A stretch of 8,639 nucleotides of DNA from an uncultured Fusobacterium sp. (GCA_900543175.1 UQQO01000094.1:1-8639), one strand, 5' to 3'. Shown: positions 1 through 6,340, counted from the first letter of the stretch. The notes: generated by a model from the letters alone, not told the origin. Program-made: numbers and translations.

Positions 1-39
1 TGGAGGGAAGCCTCCTGGGAGGATAGGAACTCGCCAAGC
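1..39 (+). rRNA. rrf: 5S ribosomal RNA, 3' end (partial)
   Basis: The first 39 bases match the last third of a bacterial 5S rRNA. GGAGG (2-6) and CCTCC (11-15) form the hairpin equivalent to the E. coli helix carrying GGGG/CCCC. It is followed by TGGGAGGATAGGAACTCGCCAAGC-like sequence, the counterpart of the E. coli end (GCGAGAGTAGGGAACTGCCAGGC). The 5' part lies outside the window, so this is only a fragment. It implies that a 16S-23S-5S operon on the plus strand ends here. The exact mature 3' end (39 or 40) is uncertain. Confidence 0.88.
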
Positions 40-54
40 TTTTTTTTATTTTTT
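40..54 (+). terminator. Probable rRNA operon terminator (T-tract abutting 5S)
   Basis: A run of eight T, one A and six T follows the 5S 3' end directly. No separate GC-rich hairpin lies between them, so the 5S helices themselves, or its terminal helix whose other strand is outside the window, would have to supply the stem. That role is inference. Confidence 0.5.
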
Positions 55-75
55 GGGAAGTTAATAAAAAATAAA

Positions 76-91
76 TATAACAAGTGTAATT
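76..91 (+). promoter_or_regulatory. Copy 1 of a shared 16-bp motif, upstream of ycdX
   Basis: TATAACAAGTGTAATT ends 3 nt before the -35 box of the ycdX promoter. Its reverse complement recurs with 15 of 16 identities at 919-934, over the promoter of the next gene. Its 11-bp core, ATAACAAGTGT, also recurs exactly inverted at 890-900. It could be an operator for an unknown regulator; I do not recognise the motif. Confidence 0.4.
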
Positions 92-94
92 ATT

Positions 95-122
95 TTGCAC
101 TATATTAAGAATATGATATAAT
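95..122 (+). promoter_or_regulatory. Promoter of ycdX
   Basis: TTGCAC (95-100), a 16-bp spacer and a perfect TATAAT (117-122), with TG at 114-115 giving an extended -10. A start near 129 would leave a leader of about 17 nt with the ribosome binding site at 131-136. Confidence 0.75.
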
Positions 123-145
123 ATATCGAAGGGAAGTGAAAATAT

Positions 146-886
146 ATGGGAAAGTATTTAATTGATCTGCATATACATACAAATACAAGTCCTCATGCAT
201 ATAGTACATTGGAAGAGAATGTAAATAGAGCTAAAGAAAAGGGAATGAAAGTTATAGCAATAACAAATCATGGTCCAGCTTTGCCAGATTCACCTCATTG
301 GTGGAGTTTAGTTAATATGAGAGTAATTCCAGAATATATGGAAGGAGTTAGAGTATTAAAAGGTGTAGAAACTAATGTGTTAGATGAATATGGAAATTTT
401 GATATAAATCAAAGAGTTTATGATACTATGGATATTTTATTATGTGGATTACACCCAGTAGAAAATTATGGGGATATTTCAGATATTGAAAAAAATACAA
501 GAGCAGTAATCAATATGATAAAAAGTCAAAAAATAGATATAATGGTTCATCTAGGAAATCCTCAATTTCCTCTACACTACGAGGAGATTGTAAAAGCAGC
601 TAAAGAATCAAATGTGGCTCTTGAAATAAATAACTCATCTTTAAAAGGATCTAGAAAAGGTTCAAAACCAAATTGTAAAAAAATAGCAGAGTTATGTAAG
701 AAATATGATTGCTTAATATCTTTAGGAACAGATTCACATATTTCATATGATATTGGAGAATTTGATGAGGCTATCAGTTTATTAAATGACATAAATTTTC
801 CAGAAAGCAATATAATAAATAGTAGTGTTGAAAAATTAGAAACATTCCTTAAAGTTAGAAAAGATCTAAGGGTAAAGCAATTATAA
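146..886 (+). CDS. ycdX: YcdX-type PHP-domain phosphatase
   Basis: A 246-residue protein of the PHP superfamily that aligns along its whole length with E. coli YcdX (about 245 residues), a cytosolic trinuclear-zinc phosphatase whose natural substrate is not firmly known. All nine metal ligands expected from YcdX are present: H9 and H11 in DLHIHT, H17, H42 in TNHG, E75, H103, H135 in VHLGNP, and D196 and H198 in GTDSH. The family motif ALEINNSS is at 158-165. The barrel should therefore be complete and active. The start at 146 has GGGAAG 9 nt upstream and puts the first histidine pair at the usual place. The gene has its own promoter just after the 5S rRNA. No terminator is seen before the next gene, so partial read-through into the flavoenzyme genes is likely. 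DNA polymerase X and histidinol-phosphatase PHP proteins fit less well than YcdX. Confidence 0.9.
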   Translation: MGKYLIDLHIHTNTSPHAYSTLEENVNRAKEKGMKVIAITNHGPALPDSPHWWSLVNMRVIPEYMEGVRVLKGVETNVLDEYGNFDINQRVYDTMDILLCGLHPVENYGDISDIEKNTRAVINMIKSQKIDIMVHLGNPQFPLHYEEIVKAAKESNVALEINNSSLKGSRKGSKPNCKKIAELCKKYDCLISLGTDSHISYDIGEFDEAISLLNDINFPESNIINSSVEKLETFLKVRKDLRVKQL

Positions 887-889
887 AAA

Positions 890-900
890 ACACTTGTTAT
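890..900 (-). promoter_or_regulatory. Copy 3 of the shared motif (11-bp core)
   Basis: ACACTTGTTAT is the exact reverse complement of bases 77-87. The two copies therefore flank the ycdX transcription unit as an inverted pair. It lies 3 nt after the ycdX stop codon, and no hairpin terminator is seen here. Confidence 0.3.
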
Positions 901-907
901 TTTATCC

Positions 908-936
908 TTTACTAATAAAATTACACATGTTATAAT
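908..936 (+). promoter_or_regulatory. Promoter of the flavoenzyme genes
   Basis: TTTACT (908-913), a 17-bp spacer and a perfect TATAAT (931-936) preceded by TGT, an extended -10. The predicted start near 943 leaves a leader of about 25 nt. Confidence 0.65.
919..934 (-). promoter_or_regulatory. Copy 2 of the shared 16-bp motif, over a promoter
   Basis: AATTACACATGTTATA is the reverse complement of the motif at 76-91 with a single mismatch. It overlaps the spacer and the first four bases of the -10 box, so a bound protein would block RNA polymerase. Regulator unknown. Confidence 0.4.
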
Positions 937-967
937 TTGTGATAATTATTTTAGTGGAGGTATATAA

Positions 968-1906
968 ATGTTAACAATAGGGGATTTAAAAATAGATAAT
1001 CCAATAATACAAGGTGGTATGGCTATAAGAGCTTCAATGGCTAAACTTGCAGCAGCAGTAGCAAATGAAGGTGGAATAGGGGTTATAGCAGGAACAGCAC
1101 TTTCAATAGATGAATTAAAAGAAGAGATAGCAAAAGCTAAAAAAATGATAGTTAATAAAGGTGGAGCATTAGGTGTAAATATAATGTATGCTACAACTAA
1201 CTTTATGGATTTAGTTCAAGCTTCAATAGAGGCTGGAATAGATGTTATTATTTTTGGAGCAGGATTCTCAAGAGATATATTTGAAGTAGTAAAAGGAACT
1301 GGAGTAAAAGTAATACCAGTAGTTTCATCTTTAAAATTAGCTAAAATCTCTCAAAAATTAGGAGCAGATGCAATAGTAGTAGAAGGTGGAAATGCTGGAG
1401 GACACTTAGGAACAGATAAAGATTCATGGGATATAATAGAAGAGATAACTAAAAATATTTCAATACCTGTTTTTGGTGCTGGTGGGGTAATAACTCCAGA
1501 AGATGCAGCTAGAATGGTAAGTCTAGGAGCAGATGGAGTACAAATGGGAAGTAGATTTATCGCTTCTGAAGAGTGTGAGGTAGATGACTTCTTTAAACAG
1601 ATGTATATAAATGCAAAAGAGGGGGATATAGTTGAGATAATAAGTTCAGCAGGTTTCCCAGCTAATGCAATAGTATCACCATATGTAAAAAAAGTTTTAA
1701 ATGAAGCAACAGAAGCACCTAAAAAATGTGTTAGATGTTTAAAGAAATGCACATTTAAATTTTGTGTAAATGAAAGATTGGTAAAAGCCCATGATGGAAA
1801 TTATGAGGAAGGAATATTCTTTGCTGGAAGAGATGCTTGGAAGATAAATGAAATCCTTTCAGTAAAAGAAATTTTCGATAGATTCAAAAAGGTTTTTAAA
1901 GAATAA
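968..1906 (+). CDS. Nitronate monooxygenase-family FMN oxidoreductase with C-terminal Cys motif
   Basis: A 312-residue TIM-barrel flavoprotein of the nitronate monooxygenase / 2-nitropropane dioxygenase / FabK superfamily, predicted cytosolic and FMN-binding. Visible family marks are NPIIQGGM (11-18), [10 protein letters not shown] (33-42), [10 protein letters not shown] (139-148) with the presumed catalytic H146, the phosphate-binding stretch FGAGGV (169-174), and [12 protein letters not shown] (186-197). The C-terminus carries C254-x2-C257-x3-C261-x4-C266 and then [12 protein letters not shown] (285-296), a tail I recall from clostridial members. The cysteines might bind a metal or Fe-S cluster; that is inference. 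GGAGG ends 7 nt before the ATG. The fabK start is 22 nt after the stop, so the two genes should be co-transcribed. Substrate cannot be read from sequence: nitronates, enoyl thioesters or another NAD(P)H-dependent reduction are possible. Confidence 0.85.
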   Translation: MLTIGDLKIDNPIIQGGMAIRASMAKLAAAVANEGGIGVIAGTALSIDELKEEIAKAKKMIVNKGGALGVNIMYATTNFMDLVQASIEAGIDVIIFGAGFSRDIFEVVKGTGVKVIPVVSSLKLAKISQKLGADAIVVEGGNAGGHLGTDKDSWDIIEEITKNISIPVFGAGGVITPEDAARMVSLGADGVQMGSRFIASEECEVDDFFKQMYINAKEGDIVEIISSAGFPANAIVSPYVKKVLNEATEAPKKCVRCLKKCTFKFCVNERLVKAHDGNYEEGIFFAGRDAWKINEILSVKEIFDRFKKVFKE

Positions 1907-1928
1907 TTTTTTATTTTTAGGAGGATTT

Positions 1929-2882
1929 ATGATTAATAACGAGATTTGTAAATTACTTGGAATTAAATATCCAATTATACAAGGAGCTATGGCATGGATA
2001 GCTAATGGAAATCTAGCTGGACATGTTTCTAAAGAGGGAGGACTTGGAATTATAGCAGGTGGAGGAATGCCAGTTGATATTCTAAGACAAGAGATAAGAA
2101 AAGCTAAAGAGATAACTTCTAACCCTTTTGGTGTTAATCTTATGTTAATGATGCCTGATATAGAAAAACAAATTGATGTTTGTATAGAGGAAAAAGTTCA
2201 AGTAGTTACTACAGGAGCAGGAAATCCTGGACCATATATGGAAAAACTTAAAGCAGCAGGAATAAAAGTTCTACCAGTTGTAGCTTCAGTAGCACTAGCA
2301 AAAAGAATGGAAAGAATAGGAGCAGATGCTGTAATAGCTGAAGGAATGGAAGGTGGAGGACACATAGGAAGTATAACAACTATGGCTCTTGTGCCTCAAG
2401 TTGTAGCAAGTGTTAAGATTCCTGTAATTGCAGCTGGAGGAATAGCTGGAGGAAAACAATTTTTAGCAGCTTTATCATTAGGAGCAAGTGGAATTCAAGT
2501 AGGAACTAGATTCTTAACTGCTAATGAGTGTACTATCCATGAAAATTATAAAAATGCTATATTAAAAGCTAAAGATAGATCAACTGTATCAACAGGAAAT
2601 TATACTGGTCACCCTGTAAGAGTTATTGAAAATAAATTTGCAAAACTAATTTTAGAAATGGAAAAACAAGGAGCTCCAAAAGAGGAGATAGAACAATTAG
2701 GAACAGGAAAATTAAGATTAGCTGTAGTTGATGGAGATGTTGATAATGGAAGCGTAATGGCAGGACAAGTAGCAGCTATGGTTAATGAAAAAGCAGATGT
2801 AAAAGATATATTAGAAAGCTTTATGAGAGAACTTGAAGAGGAAAAAAATTCACTTATAGCAAGAATGAATAGTTGGCAATAA
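1929..2882 (+). CDS. fabK: Enoyl-[acyl-carrier-protein] reductase II (FabK)
   Basis: A 317-residue FMN-dependent NAD(P)H enoyl-ACP reductase that performs the last reduction of each fatty-acid elongation round in the cytosol. It follows Streptococcus pneumoniae FabK (324 residues) closely: [18 protein letters not shown] (14-31), FGVNLMLM (67-74), VTTGAGNP (93-100), [20 protein letters not shown] (116-135), [10 protein letters not shown] (138-147) with the presumed catalytic H145, [11 protein letters not shown] (165-175), VGTRF (191-195) and [12 protein letters not shown] near the C-terminus. These FabK-specific blocks separate it from its upstream paralogue, which lacks them. AGGAGG lies 4 nt before the ATG, and only 22 bp separate it from the preceding gene, suggesting one operon. 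No other fab genes are in the window. A strong hairpin terminator follows at once. FabK in place of FabI would predict low sensitivity to triclosan, as known for the family. Confidence 0.93.
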   Translation: MINNEICKLLGIKYPIIQGAMAWIANGNLAGHVSKEGGLGIIAGGGMPVDILRQEIRKAKEITSNPFGVNLMLMMPDIEKQIDVCIEEKVQVVTTGAGNPGPYMEKLKAAGIKVLPVVASVALAKRMERIGADAVIAEGMEGGGHIGSITTMALVPQVVASVKIPVIAAGGIAGGKQFLAALSLGASGIQVGTRFLTANECTIHENYKNAILKAKDRSTVSTGNYTGHPVRVIENKFAKLILEMEKQGAPKEEIEQLGTGKLRLAVVDGDVDNGSVMAGQVAAMVNEKADVKDILESFMRELEEEKNSLIARMNSWQ

Positions 2883-2883
2883 T

Positions 2884-2912
2884 AAAAAAAGGCAGTGTGA
2901 GCTGCCTTTTTT
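2884..2912. terminator. Bidirectional rho-independent terminator between fabK and lgt
   Basis: A7 (2884-2890), then GGCAG (2891-2895), a 6-nt loop, CTGCC (2902-2906) and T6 (2907-2912). The A and T tracts make it work for either strand, as expected between two convergent genes. It begins 1 nt after the fabK stop and abuts the lgt stop at 2913. Confidence 0.88.
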
Positions 2913-3782
2913 CTATTTGTGGGCTTTTATTTCCCCTAATTTAATCATTGTAAATGAAAAGATAATAAGAAGTATACTAACTAGATGTGGAGCTCTTAAA
3001 TTGAAAATCATAAGGTCTTCTGCTCTAAAGAAACTTACAAAAATTCTAATAAGGCTATAAATAATTATGTAATTCCACCATAAATATCCAGGAGCTTTAT
3101 TAGGACGTTTTCTTAAAACAAGCCAGATAAATAAAAAACCAATAAAATTTAGTACAAGTTCATATAACATAGCTGGATGAACTGGAATATTTGGAAATTC
3201 ACTTCCAGCAGGAGAAGAGGTAGGAAATACCAATCCCCAAGGAACTAATTCTTTGTAACTAATTTTTTCTAAAAGAGGCATTTTTAAATATTCTGAATAC
3301 CATTGATAAAATTGAGGTTTAACACTAAAAATCACACTCCAAGGAGTAAAAGTAGGAACTCCATGAATCTCTCCATTCATAAAATTACCAAATCTTCCAA
3401 TTGCTTGTCCCAATATTAAAGGGGCAGCAGCAAAATCTCCTAAAGTTAAAGGATTTAGTTTTTTAATTTTTCCATATATAAAAGTTCCAACAATACCACC
3501 AATAATACCACCATGAATAGCCATTCCCCCATGCCATGTAGCTAAAATCTCACTAGGATTTGATAAATAGTAATCTAAATTAAATAATACATAGTATAGA
3601 CGACCTCCTAACAAACCAGAAAGCATAGCAACAAAAGCATAGTTTTCAATTATAGAGGGGTTAAAGTTTCTTTCTTTTGCCATATATTTTGCTATTTCAA
3701 TTCCGACGAAAAATGCAATAGCATACATCAATCCATAATATCGTAGTTCAAAACTACCAATAGAAAAGATAACTGGGTTCAT
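2913..3782 (-). CDS. lgt: Prolipoprotein diacylglyceryl transferase (Lgt)
   Basis: A 289-residue integral inner-membrane enzyme that moves the diacylglyceryl group of phosphatidylglycerol onto the lipobox cysteine of prolipoproteins, the first step of lipoprotein maturation. It aligns with E. coli Lgt from NPVIFSIG (2-9) on. Key residues present by that alignment are Y16 (E. coli Y26), H90 in the GGMAIHGG block (H103), R130 and N133 in GRFGNFMNGE (R143, N146), E138 (E151), G141 (G154), R246 (R239) and R253 (R246). Residue S250 sits where E. coli has E243, a conserved glutamate. The periplasmic head region between G141 and VHPAMLYE (201-208) is longer than in E. coli. Several hydrophobic helices are visible, about seven being usual for the family. 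The start has AGGAGG 6 nt upstream (3789-3794). No neighbour is co-oriented, so it is probably monocistronic. Confidence 0.95.
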   Translation of the reverse strand: MNPVIFSIGSFELRYYGLMYAIAFFVGIEIAKYMAKERNFNPSIIENYAFVAMLSGLLGGRLYYVLFNLDYYLSNPSEILATWHGGMAIHGGIIGGIVGTFIYGKIKKLNPLTLGDFAAAPLILGQAIGRFGNFMNGEIHGVPTFTPWSVIFSVKPQFYQWYSEYLKMPLLEKISYKELVPWGLVFPTSSPAGSEFPNIPVHPAMLYELVLNFIGFLFIWLVLRKRPNKAPGYLWWNYIIIYSLIRIFVSFFRAEDLMIFNLRAPHLVSILLIIFSFTMIKLGEIKAHK

Positions 3783-3814
3783 AATGTTCCTCCTAGAAAA
3801 TAGATTATTTTAAA

Positions 3815-3823
3815 ATTATATCA
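3815..3823 (-). promoter_or_regulatory. Extended -10 of the lgt promoter
   Basis: Read on the minus strand this is TGATATAAT: a perfect -10 (3815-3820) with the TG extension (3822-3823). No good -35 is seen at 16-18 bp. Initiation near 3808 would leave a leader of about 26 nt carrying the AGGAGG site. Confidence 0.6.
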
Positions 3824-3964
3824 TAAATCAATATAAAAAGTTAGAAAAAATATAGAAGGATTATATTTATCAATTAAAAAATAGAGATTTTTCACACGAA
3901 TATATCACAATTTTCACAATTTTGGGAATTTTTTTCACTTTTTATAAAAAAAGAAGAAAAAATG

Positions 3965-3993
3965 TTGAAATATTTTGATAAGTTTAATATTAT
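3965..3993 (+). promoter_or_regulatory. Candidate distal promoter of fprA (P1)
   Basis: TTGAAA (3965-3970), a 17-bp spacer and TATTAT (3988-3993), ten of twelve consensus bases. It would give a leader of about 165 nt. Confidence 0.5.
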
Positions 3994-4041
3994 ATATAGT
4001 GGGTATAGATTAAAATTTTTTTAATATGTTCAATAATTTGT

Positions 4042-4069
4042 TTGGAAAATTTAAAAAAGATGATATACT
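4042..4069 (+). promoter_or_regulatory. Candidate proximal promoter of fprA (P2)
   Basis: TTGGAA (4042-4047), a 16-bp spacer and TATACT (4064-4069) with an extended TGA just before it. The predicted start near 4076 leaves a leader of about 90 nt. Confidence 0.55.
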
Positions 4070-4100
4070 CTAATAGATAGAATCTAACAATAACATTAGA
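4069..4100. repeat. TCTAA pentamer repeats at the fprA P2 start site
   Basis: TCTAA at 4069-4073 and 4083-4087, and the inverted TTAGA at 4096-4100. The last two form a 5-bp dyad with an 8-nt centre. The position around the predicted transcription start is where a repressor site could lie, but the units are short and AT-rich, so chance is a real possibility. Confidence 0.3.
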
Positions 4101-4165
4101 AATAAATAAAAATGTAAATATTAAAGAGATGTCTTAAAATTATTTAAAATATTTAGGAGGAAAAA

Positions 4166-5374
4166 ATGTATTGTTGTACAGGAATTGCAAAAGATATATC
4201 GTGGATAGGAGTTAACGATAGAAAGACAGAAAGATTTGAAAATTATATGCCTTTACCTTTTGGAGTATCATATAACTCATATCTTATCAAAGATGAAAAA
4301 ACTTGTGTAATTGATGCTGTTGAATTTGGAAGTGCATCACTTTACATTGAAAAACTTTTATTAGGATTAGATGGAAAAGATCTAGACTATATCATCATTA
4401 ACCACGTAGAACCAGATCATTCAAGTGGATTAAAAGATATTTTAAGAGTTTTCCCAAATGTAAAAGTAGTAGGAAATGCTAAAACTTTAGGAATGTTAAG
4501 AGCTTTCAATATGGAATTTCCAGATGAAAACTTCGTAACAGTTAAAGAAGGAGATATCCTAGATTTAGGAAACCACAAATTAACATTTGCTATGATCCCA
4601 ATGGTACACTGGCCAGAATCAATGGTTACATATGATACTACTGATAAAATCCTTTTCTCAAATGATGCTTTTGGAGGATTTGGAGCTCTTGATGGAGGAA
4701 TTTTTGATGATGAAGTAAACTTTGATTTCTACATTGATGAAATGAGAAGATACTATTCTAACATAGTTGGAAAATATGGTGTTCAAGTAACAGCAGCTAT
4801 AAAAAAATTAGGTGGACTAGAAATTAAAATGATCTGCCCTTCACACGGACTTATCTGGAGAACAGATATTGCTAGAGTAATCTCTCTATACAGTACATGG
4901 GCACAATTACAACCTGAAAAAGAGGGAGTAGTAATAGTTTATGGAAGTATGTATGGAAATACTGCTAAAATGGCAGAAATTCTTGGAAGAGAATTAAATG
5001 CTCAAGGAATAACAGAAGTAAAAATCTATGATGCTTCAAAAACAGATCATTCATTTATCATAGCAGAGATCTGGAAATATAAAGGACTTATTATTGGATC
5101 TTGTGCACACAATAACTCTGTGTATCCAAAAGTTCAACCATTACTACACAAATTAGAAAACTATGGATTAAAAAATAGATATCTAGGAATTTTCGGAACA
5201 ATGATGTGGAGTGGTGGAGGAGTAAGAGGAATAGAAGCCTTTGCTGAAAAATTAAAAGGAATTGAAGTTATTGGAGAAGCAGTAGAAGTTAAAGGAACTC
5301 CAAAAGCAGAAGACAGAGCTAGATTAGAAGCAGTAGTTCAAGAGATGGCAGCTAAACTTATAGCAGAAAGATAA
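4166..5374 (+). CDS. fprA: Class A flavodiiron protein (FprA type A flavoprotein)
   Basis: A 402-residue cytosolic flavodiiron protein that reduces O2 to water and/or NO to N2O, protecting anaerobes. The N-terminal metallo-beta-lactamase-like domain (about 1-248) has the full diiron ligand set: H80, E82, D84 and H85 in HVEPDH, H148 in MVHWPE, D167 in SNDAFG, and H227 in CPSHG. The C-terminal flavodoxin domain (about 253-400) has the FMN phosphate loop YGSMYGNT (259-266) and IGSCAHNNSVYP. There is no rubredoxin or flavin reductase extension, so electrons must come from separate proteins not present here. Length equals the family norm of about 400. AGGAGG (4155-4160) lies 5 nt before the ATG. 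More C-ending codons (ATC, TTC, AAC) than in ycdX suggest higher expression. A tRNA gene starts 6 nt after its stop and shares its terminator. O2 versus NO preference cannot be read from sequence. Confidence 0.95.
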   Translation: MYCCTGIAKDISWIGVNDRKTERFENYMPLPFGVSYNSYLIKDEKTCVIDAVEFGSASLYIEKLLLGLDGKDLDYIIINHVEPDHSSGLKDILRVFPNVKVVGNAKTLGMLRAFNMEFPDENFVTVKEGDILDLGNHKLTFAMIPMVHWPESMVTYDTTDKILFSNDAFGGFGALDGGIFDDEVNFDFYIDEMRRYYSNIVGKYGVQVTAAIKKLGGLEIKMICPSHGLIWRTDIARVISLYSTWAQLQPEKEGVVIVYGSMYGNTAKMAEILGRELNAQGITEVKIYDASKTDHSFIIAEIWKYKGLIIGSCAHNNSVYPKVQPLLHKLENYGLKNRYLGIFGTMMWSGGGVRGIEAFAEKLKGIEVIGEAVEVKGTPKAEDRARLEAVVQEMAAKLIAER

Positions 5375-5380
5375 TAGACA

Positions 5381-5457
5381 GCTTCCATAGCTCAATTGGA
5401 TAGAGCATCTGACTTCGGATCAGAGGGTTTGGGGTTCGATCCCTCATGGGAGCGCCA
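5381..5457 (+). tRNA. tRNA-Arg (anticodon TCG)
   Basis: A complete cloverleaf can be drawn. The acceptor stem is GCTTCCA (5381-5387) with TGGGAGC (5447-5453), including one G-T pair. The D stem is GCTC/GAGC. The anticodon stem is TCTGA (5408-5412) with TCAGA (5420-5424), around loop CTTCGGA with anticodon TCG at 5415-5417. The variable loop is 5 nt. The T arm has loop TTCGATC (5435-5441). Discriminator G and an encoded CCA are at 5454-5457. TCG reads CGA and, by wobble, other CGN codons. It begins 6 nt after the fprA stop with no promoter in between, so it is probably cut from the fprA transcript by RNase P. Confidence 0.95.
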
Positions 5458-5481
5458 GTTGTATGAAAATAATATAAAATT

Positions 5482-5513
5482 AAAGAATAGTTCAAATTTG
5501 GACTATTCTTTTT
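5482..5513 (+). terminator. Rho-independent terminator after fprA and tRNA-Arg
   Basis: GAATAGTTC (5485-5493) pairs with GGACTATTC (5500-5508), nine pairs with one G-T, around a 6-nt loop. It is preceded by AAA and followed by T5 (5509-5513). It lies 27 nt after the tRNA 3' end. Confidence 0.88.
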
Positions 5514-5532
5514 ATTTAAAATCACTTCTAAA

Positions 5533-5561
5533 TTGACAAAAAGTAGCAAATAGGGTACAAT
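5533..5561 (+). promoter_or_regulatory. Promoter of the DUF1456 gene
   Basis: Perfect TTGACA (5533-5538), a 17-bp spacer and TACAAT (5556-5561), eleven of twelve consensus bases. It lacks the TG extension seen at most other promoters in this window. Leader about 42 nt. Confidence 0.8.
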
Positions 5562-5609
5562 TATAGAGAATAAAAAATTGGAAGATAGAATAGTCAGTAT
5601 GGAGGAACT

Positions 5610-6089
5610 ATGTTAAATAATGATATAATTAGAAGAGTGAGATATGCATTAAATATTAAAGATAATACAATGCTTCAAATTTTCAAATCTATGGGTTGTG
5701 AAATGACTCATGAAGAGCTTTTAAACCTTCTTAAAAGAGATGGAGAAGAGGGATTTGAAAAATGTAATAACAAGACATTAGAAGCTTTTTTAGATGGATT
5801 AATTATCTTAAAAAGAGGAAAACAAGAGGAAAAACCTGGAGAACCAGCTCATCAACCTACAAAAATGAATAAAAATAATATCAACAATATTATTTTAAAA
5901 AAATTAAAAATAGCATTATCTTTTAGAAGTGAAAATATGCTTGAAATTTTTAAGCTAGCTGGATTAGAGTTATCTTCATCAGAGCTAAGTGCACTGTTTA
6001 GAAAAGAGGATCATAAAAACTATAGAGAGTGTGGAGATAAATATATAAGAAACTTTTTAAAAGGTCTTACTATTTATTATAGAGGTTAA
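5610..6089 (+). CDS. yehS: DUF1456 (YehS-family) protein
   Basis: A 159-residue soluble protein made of two DUF1456 repeats, about 3-70 and 92-158, and matching E. coli YehS (about 156 residues) end to end. Shared blocks are NNDIIRRVRYAL (3-14), EEGFEKC (46-52), FLDGLIILKRGK (60-71), NNIILKKLKIAL (92-103) and DHKNYRECGDKYIRNFLKGL (134-153). The two halves align with each other (N-D/N-I-I at the start, E-x-C near the end, FL-x-GL at the close), so the gene arose by internal duplication. A Lys/Pro/Asn-rich linker (71-91) joins them. The family's molecular function is unknown to me. There is no signal peptide and no membrane segment. GGAGG lies 4 nt before the ATG. Its own strong promoter and a following terminator mark it as a single-gene unit. 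Confidence 0.9.
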   Translation: MLNNDIIRRVRYALNIKDNTMLQIFKSMGCEMTHEELLNLLKRDGEEGFEKCNNKTLEAFLDGLIILKRGKQEEKPGEPAHQPTKMNKNNINNIILKKLKIALSFRSENMLEIFKLAGLELSSSELSALFRKEDHKNYRECGDKYIRNFLKGLTIYYRG

Positions 6090-6095
6090 AACTAG

Positions 6096-6120
6096 AGCTG
6101 ACTTTTTAGTCAGCTTTTTT
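6096..6120 (+). terminator. Rho-independent terminator after the DUF1456 gene
   Basis: AGCTGACT (6096-6103) pairs perfectly with AGTCAGCT (6108-6115) around a TTTT loop, followed by T6 (6115-6120). It starts 6 nt after the stop codon. Confidence 0.92.
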
Positions 6121-6142
6121 AAATATTAAGGAGGGCAGAGGG

Positions 6143-6340
6143 ATGAATATCGTCTATACCATTTTATTGGTAGTGACATTTGATGCATATCTATTTTTAA
6201 ATCAACAAAAGAAATATAGAGGTTATTTAACATTAAAACATTATGCTGAAACTTTAAAAATGCCAATTTATCAAAAAGTCTTAATGTTTAAAATAATGGT
6301 TGTTGTATTTTTAAGTGTTTTAGTAAACTCATTTTTTTAA
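6143..6340 (+). CDS. Small two-helix membrane protein, function unknown
   Basis: A 65-residue protein that I do not recognise. Residues 3-19 and 46-64 are hydrophobic and long enough to cross the membrane. The middle (about 20-45) is hydrophilic with an excess of Lys, Arg and Tyr (NQQKKYRGYL), and by the positive-inside rule should face the cytoplasm, giving a hairpin with both ends outside. The translation signal is good: AAGGAGGG (6128-6135), 8 nt before the ATG counted from GGAGG. Only 22 bp separate it from the preceding terminator and no promoter is visible there, so it depends on terminator read-through or an unseen promoter. The strong ribosome binding site and the hairpin topology argue for a real gene over a chance frame. 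Confidence 0.6.
   Translation: MNIVYTILLVVTFDAYLFLNQQKKYRGYLTLKHYAETLKMPIYQKVLMFKIMVVVFLSVLVNSFF

Larger units (their letters stand above)
3783..4165. other. Divergent intergenic region between lgt and fprA (383 bp)
   Basis: No plausible gene is seen. It holds an lgt promoter on the minus strand, two candidate fprA promoters, a cluster of TCAC repeats (3891-3938: TTCACA, ATCACAA, TTCACAA, TTCACT, all in one orientation), and three TCTAA/TTAGA pentamers around the second fprA start (4069-4100). The rest is simple A/T-rich sequence. Confidence 0.6.

Noticed and set aside
577..810. Minus-strand open frame of 77 codons inside ycdX
   Set aside because: It is a shadow of a well-supported conserved gene, with no ribosome binding site and no recognisable protein.
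77..900. Inverted 11-bp repeats flanking ycdX as ends of a mobile element
   Set aside because: There is no transposase, no target-site duplication was seen, and ycdX is a conserved chromosomal gene. A shared regulatory motif explains the repeats better.
1351..1752. Minus-strand open frame of 133 codons inside the flavoenzyme gene
   Set aside because: The plus strand encodes a clear FMN-binding family protein through this stretch. The antisense product is low-complexity Ser/Pro/Ile-rich and matches nothing.
3891..3938. TCAC repeats upstream of fprA as Rex or CRISPR repeats
   Set aside because: The units are 5-7 bp, irregularly spaced and in one orientation. Rex needs an inverted TTGTGA partner, and CRISPR repeats are longer and evenly spaced.
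5358..5549. Minus-strand open frame of 63 codons across the tRNA
   Set aside because: It lies over the fprA end, the whole tRNA-Arg and the terminator; such frames are typical false calls on tRNA loci.
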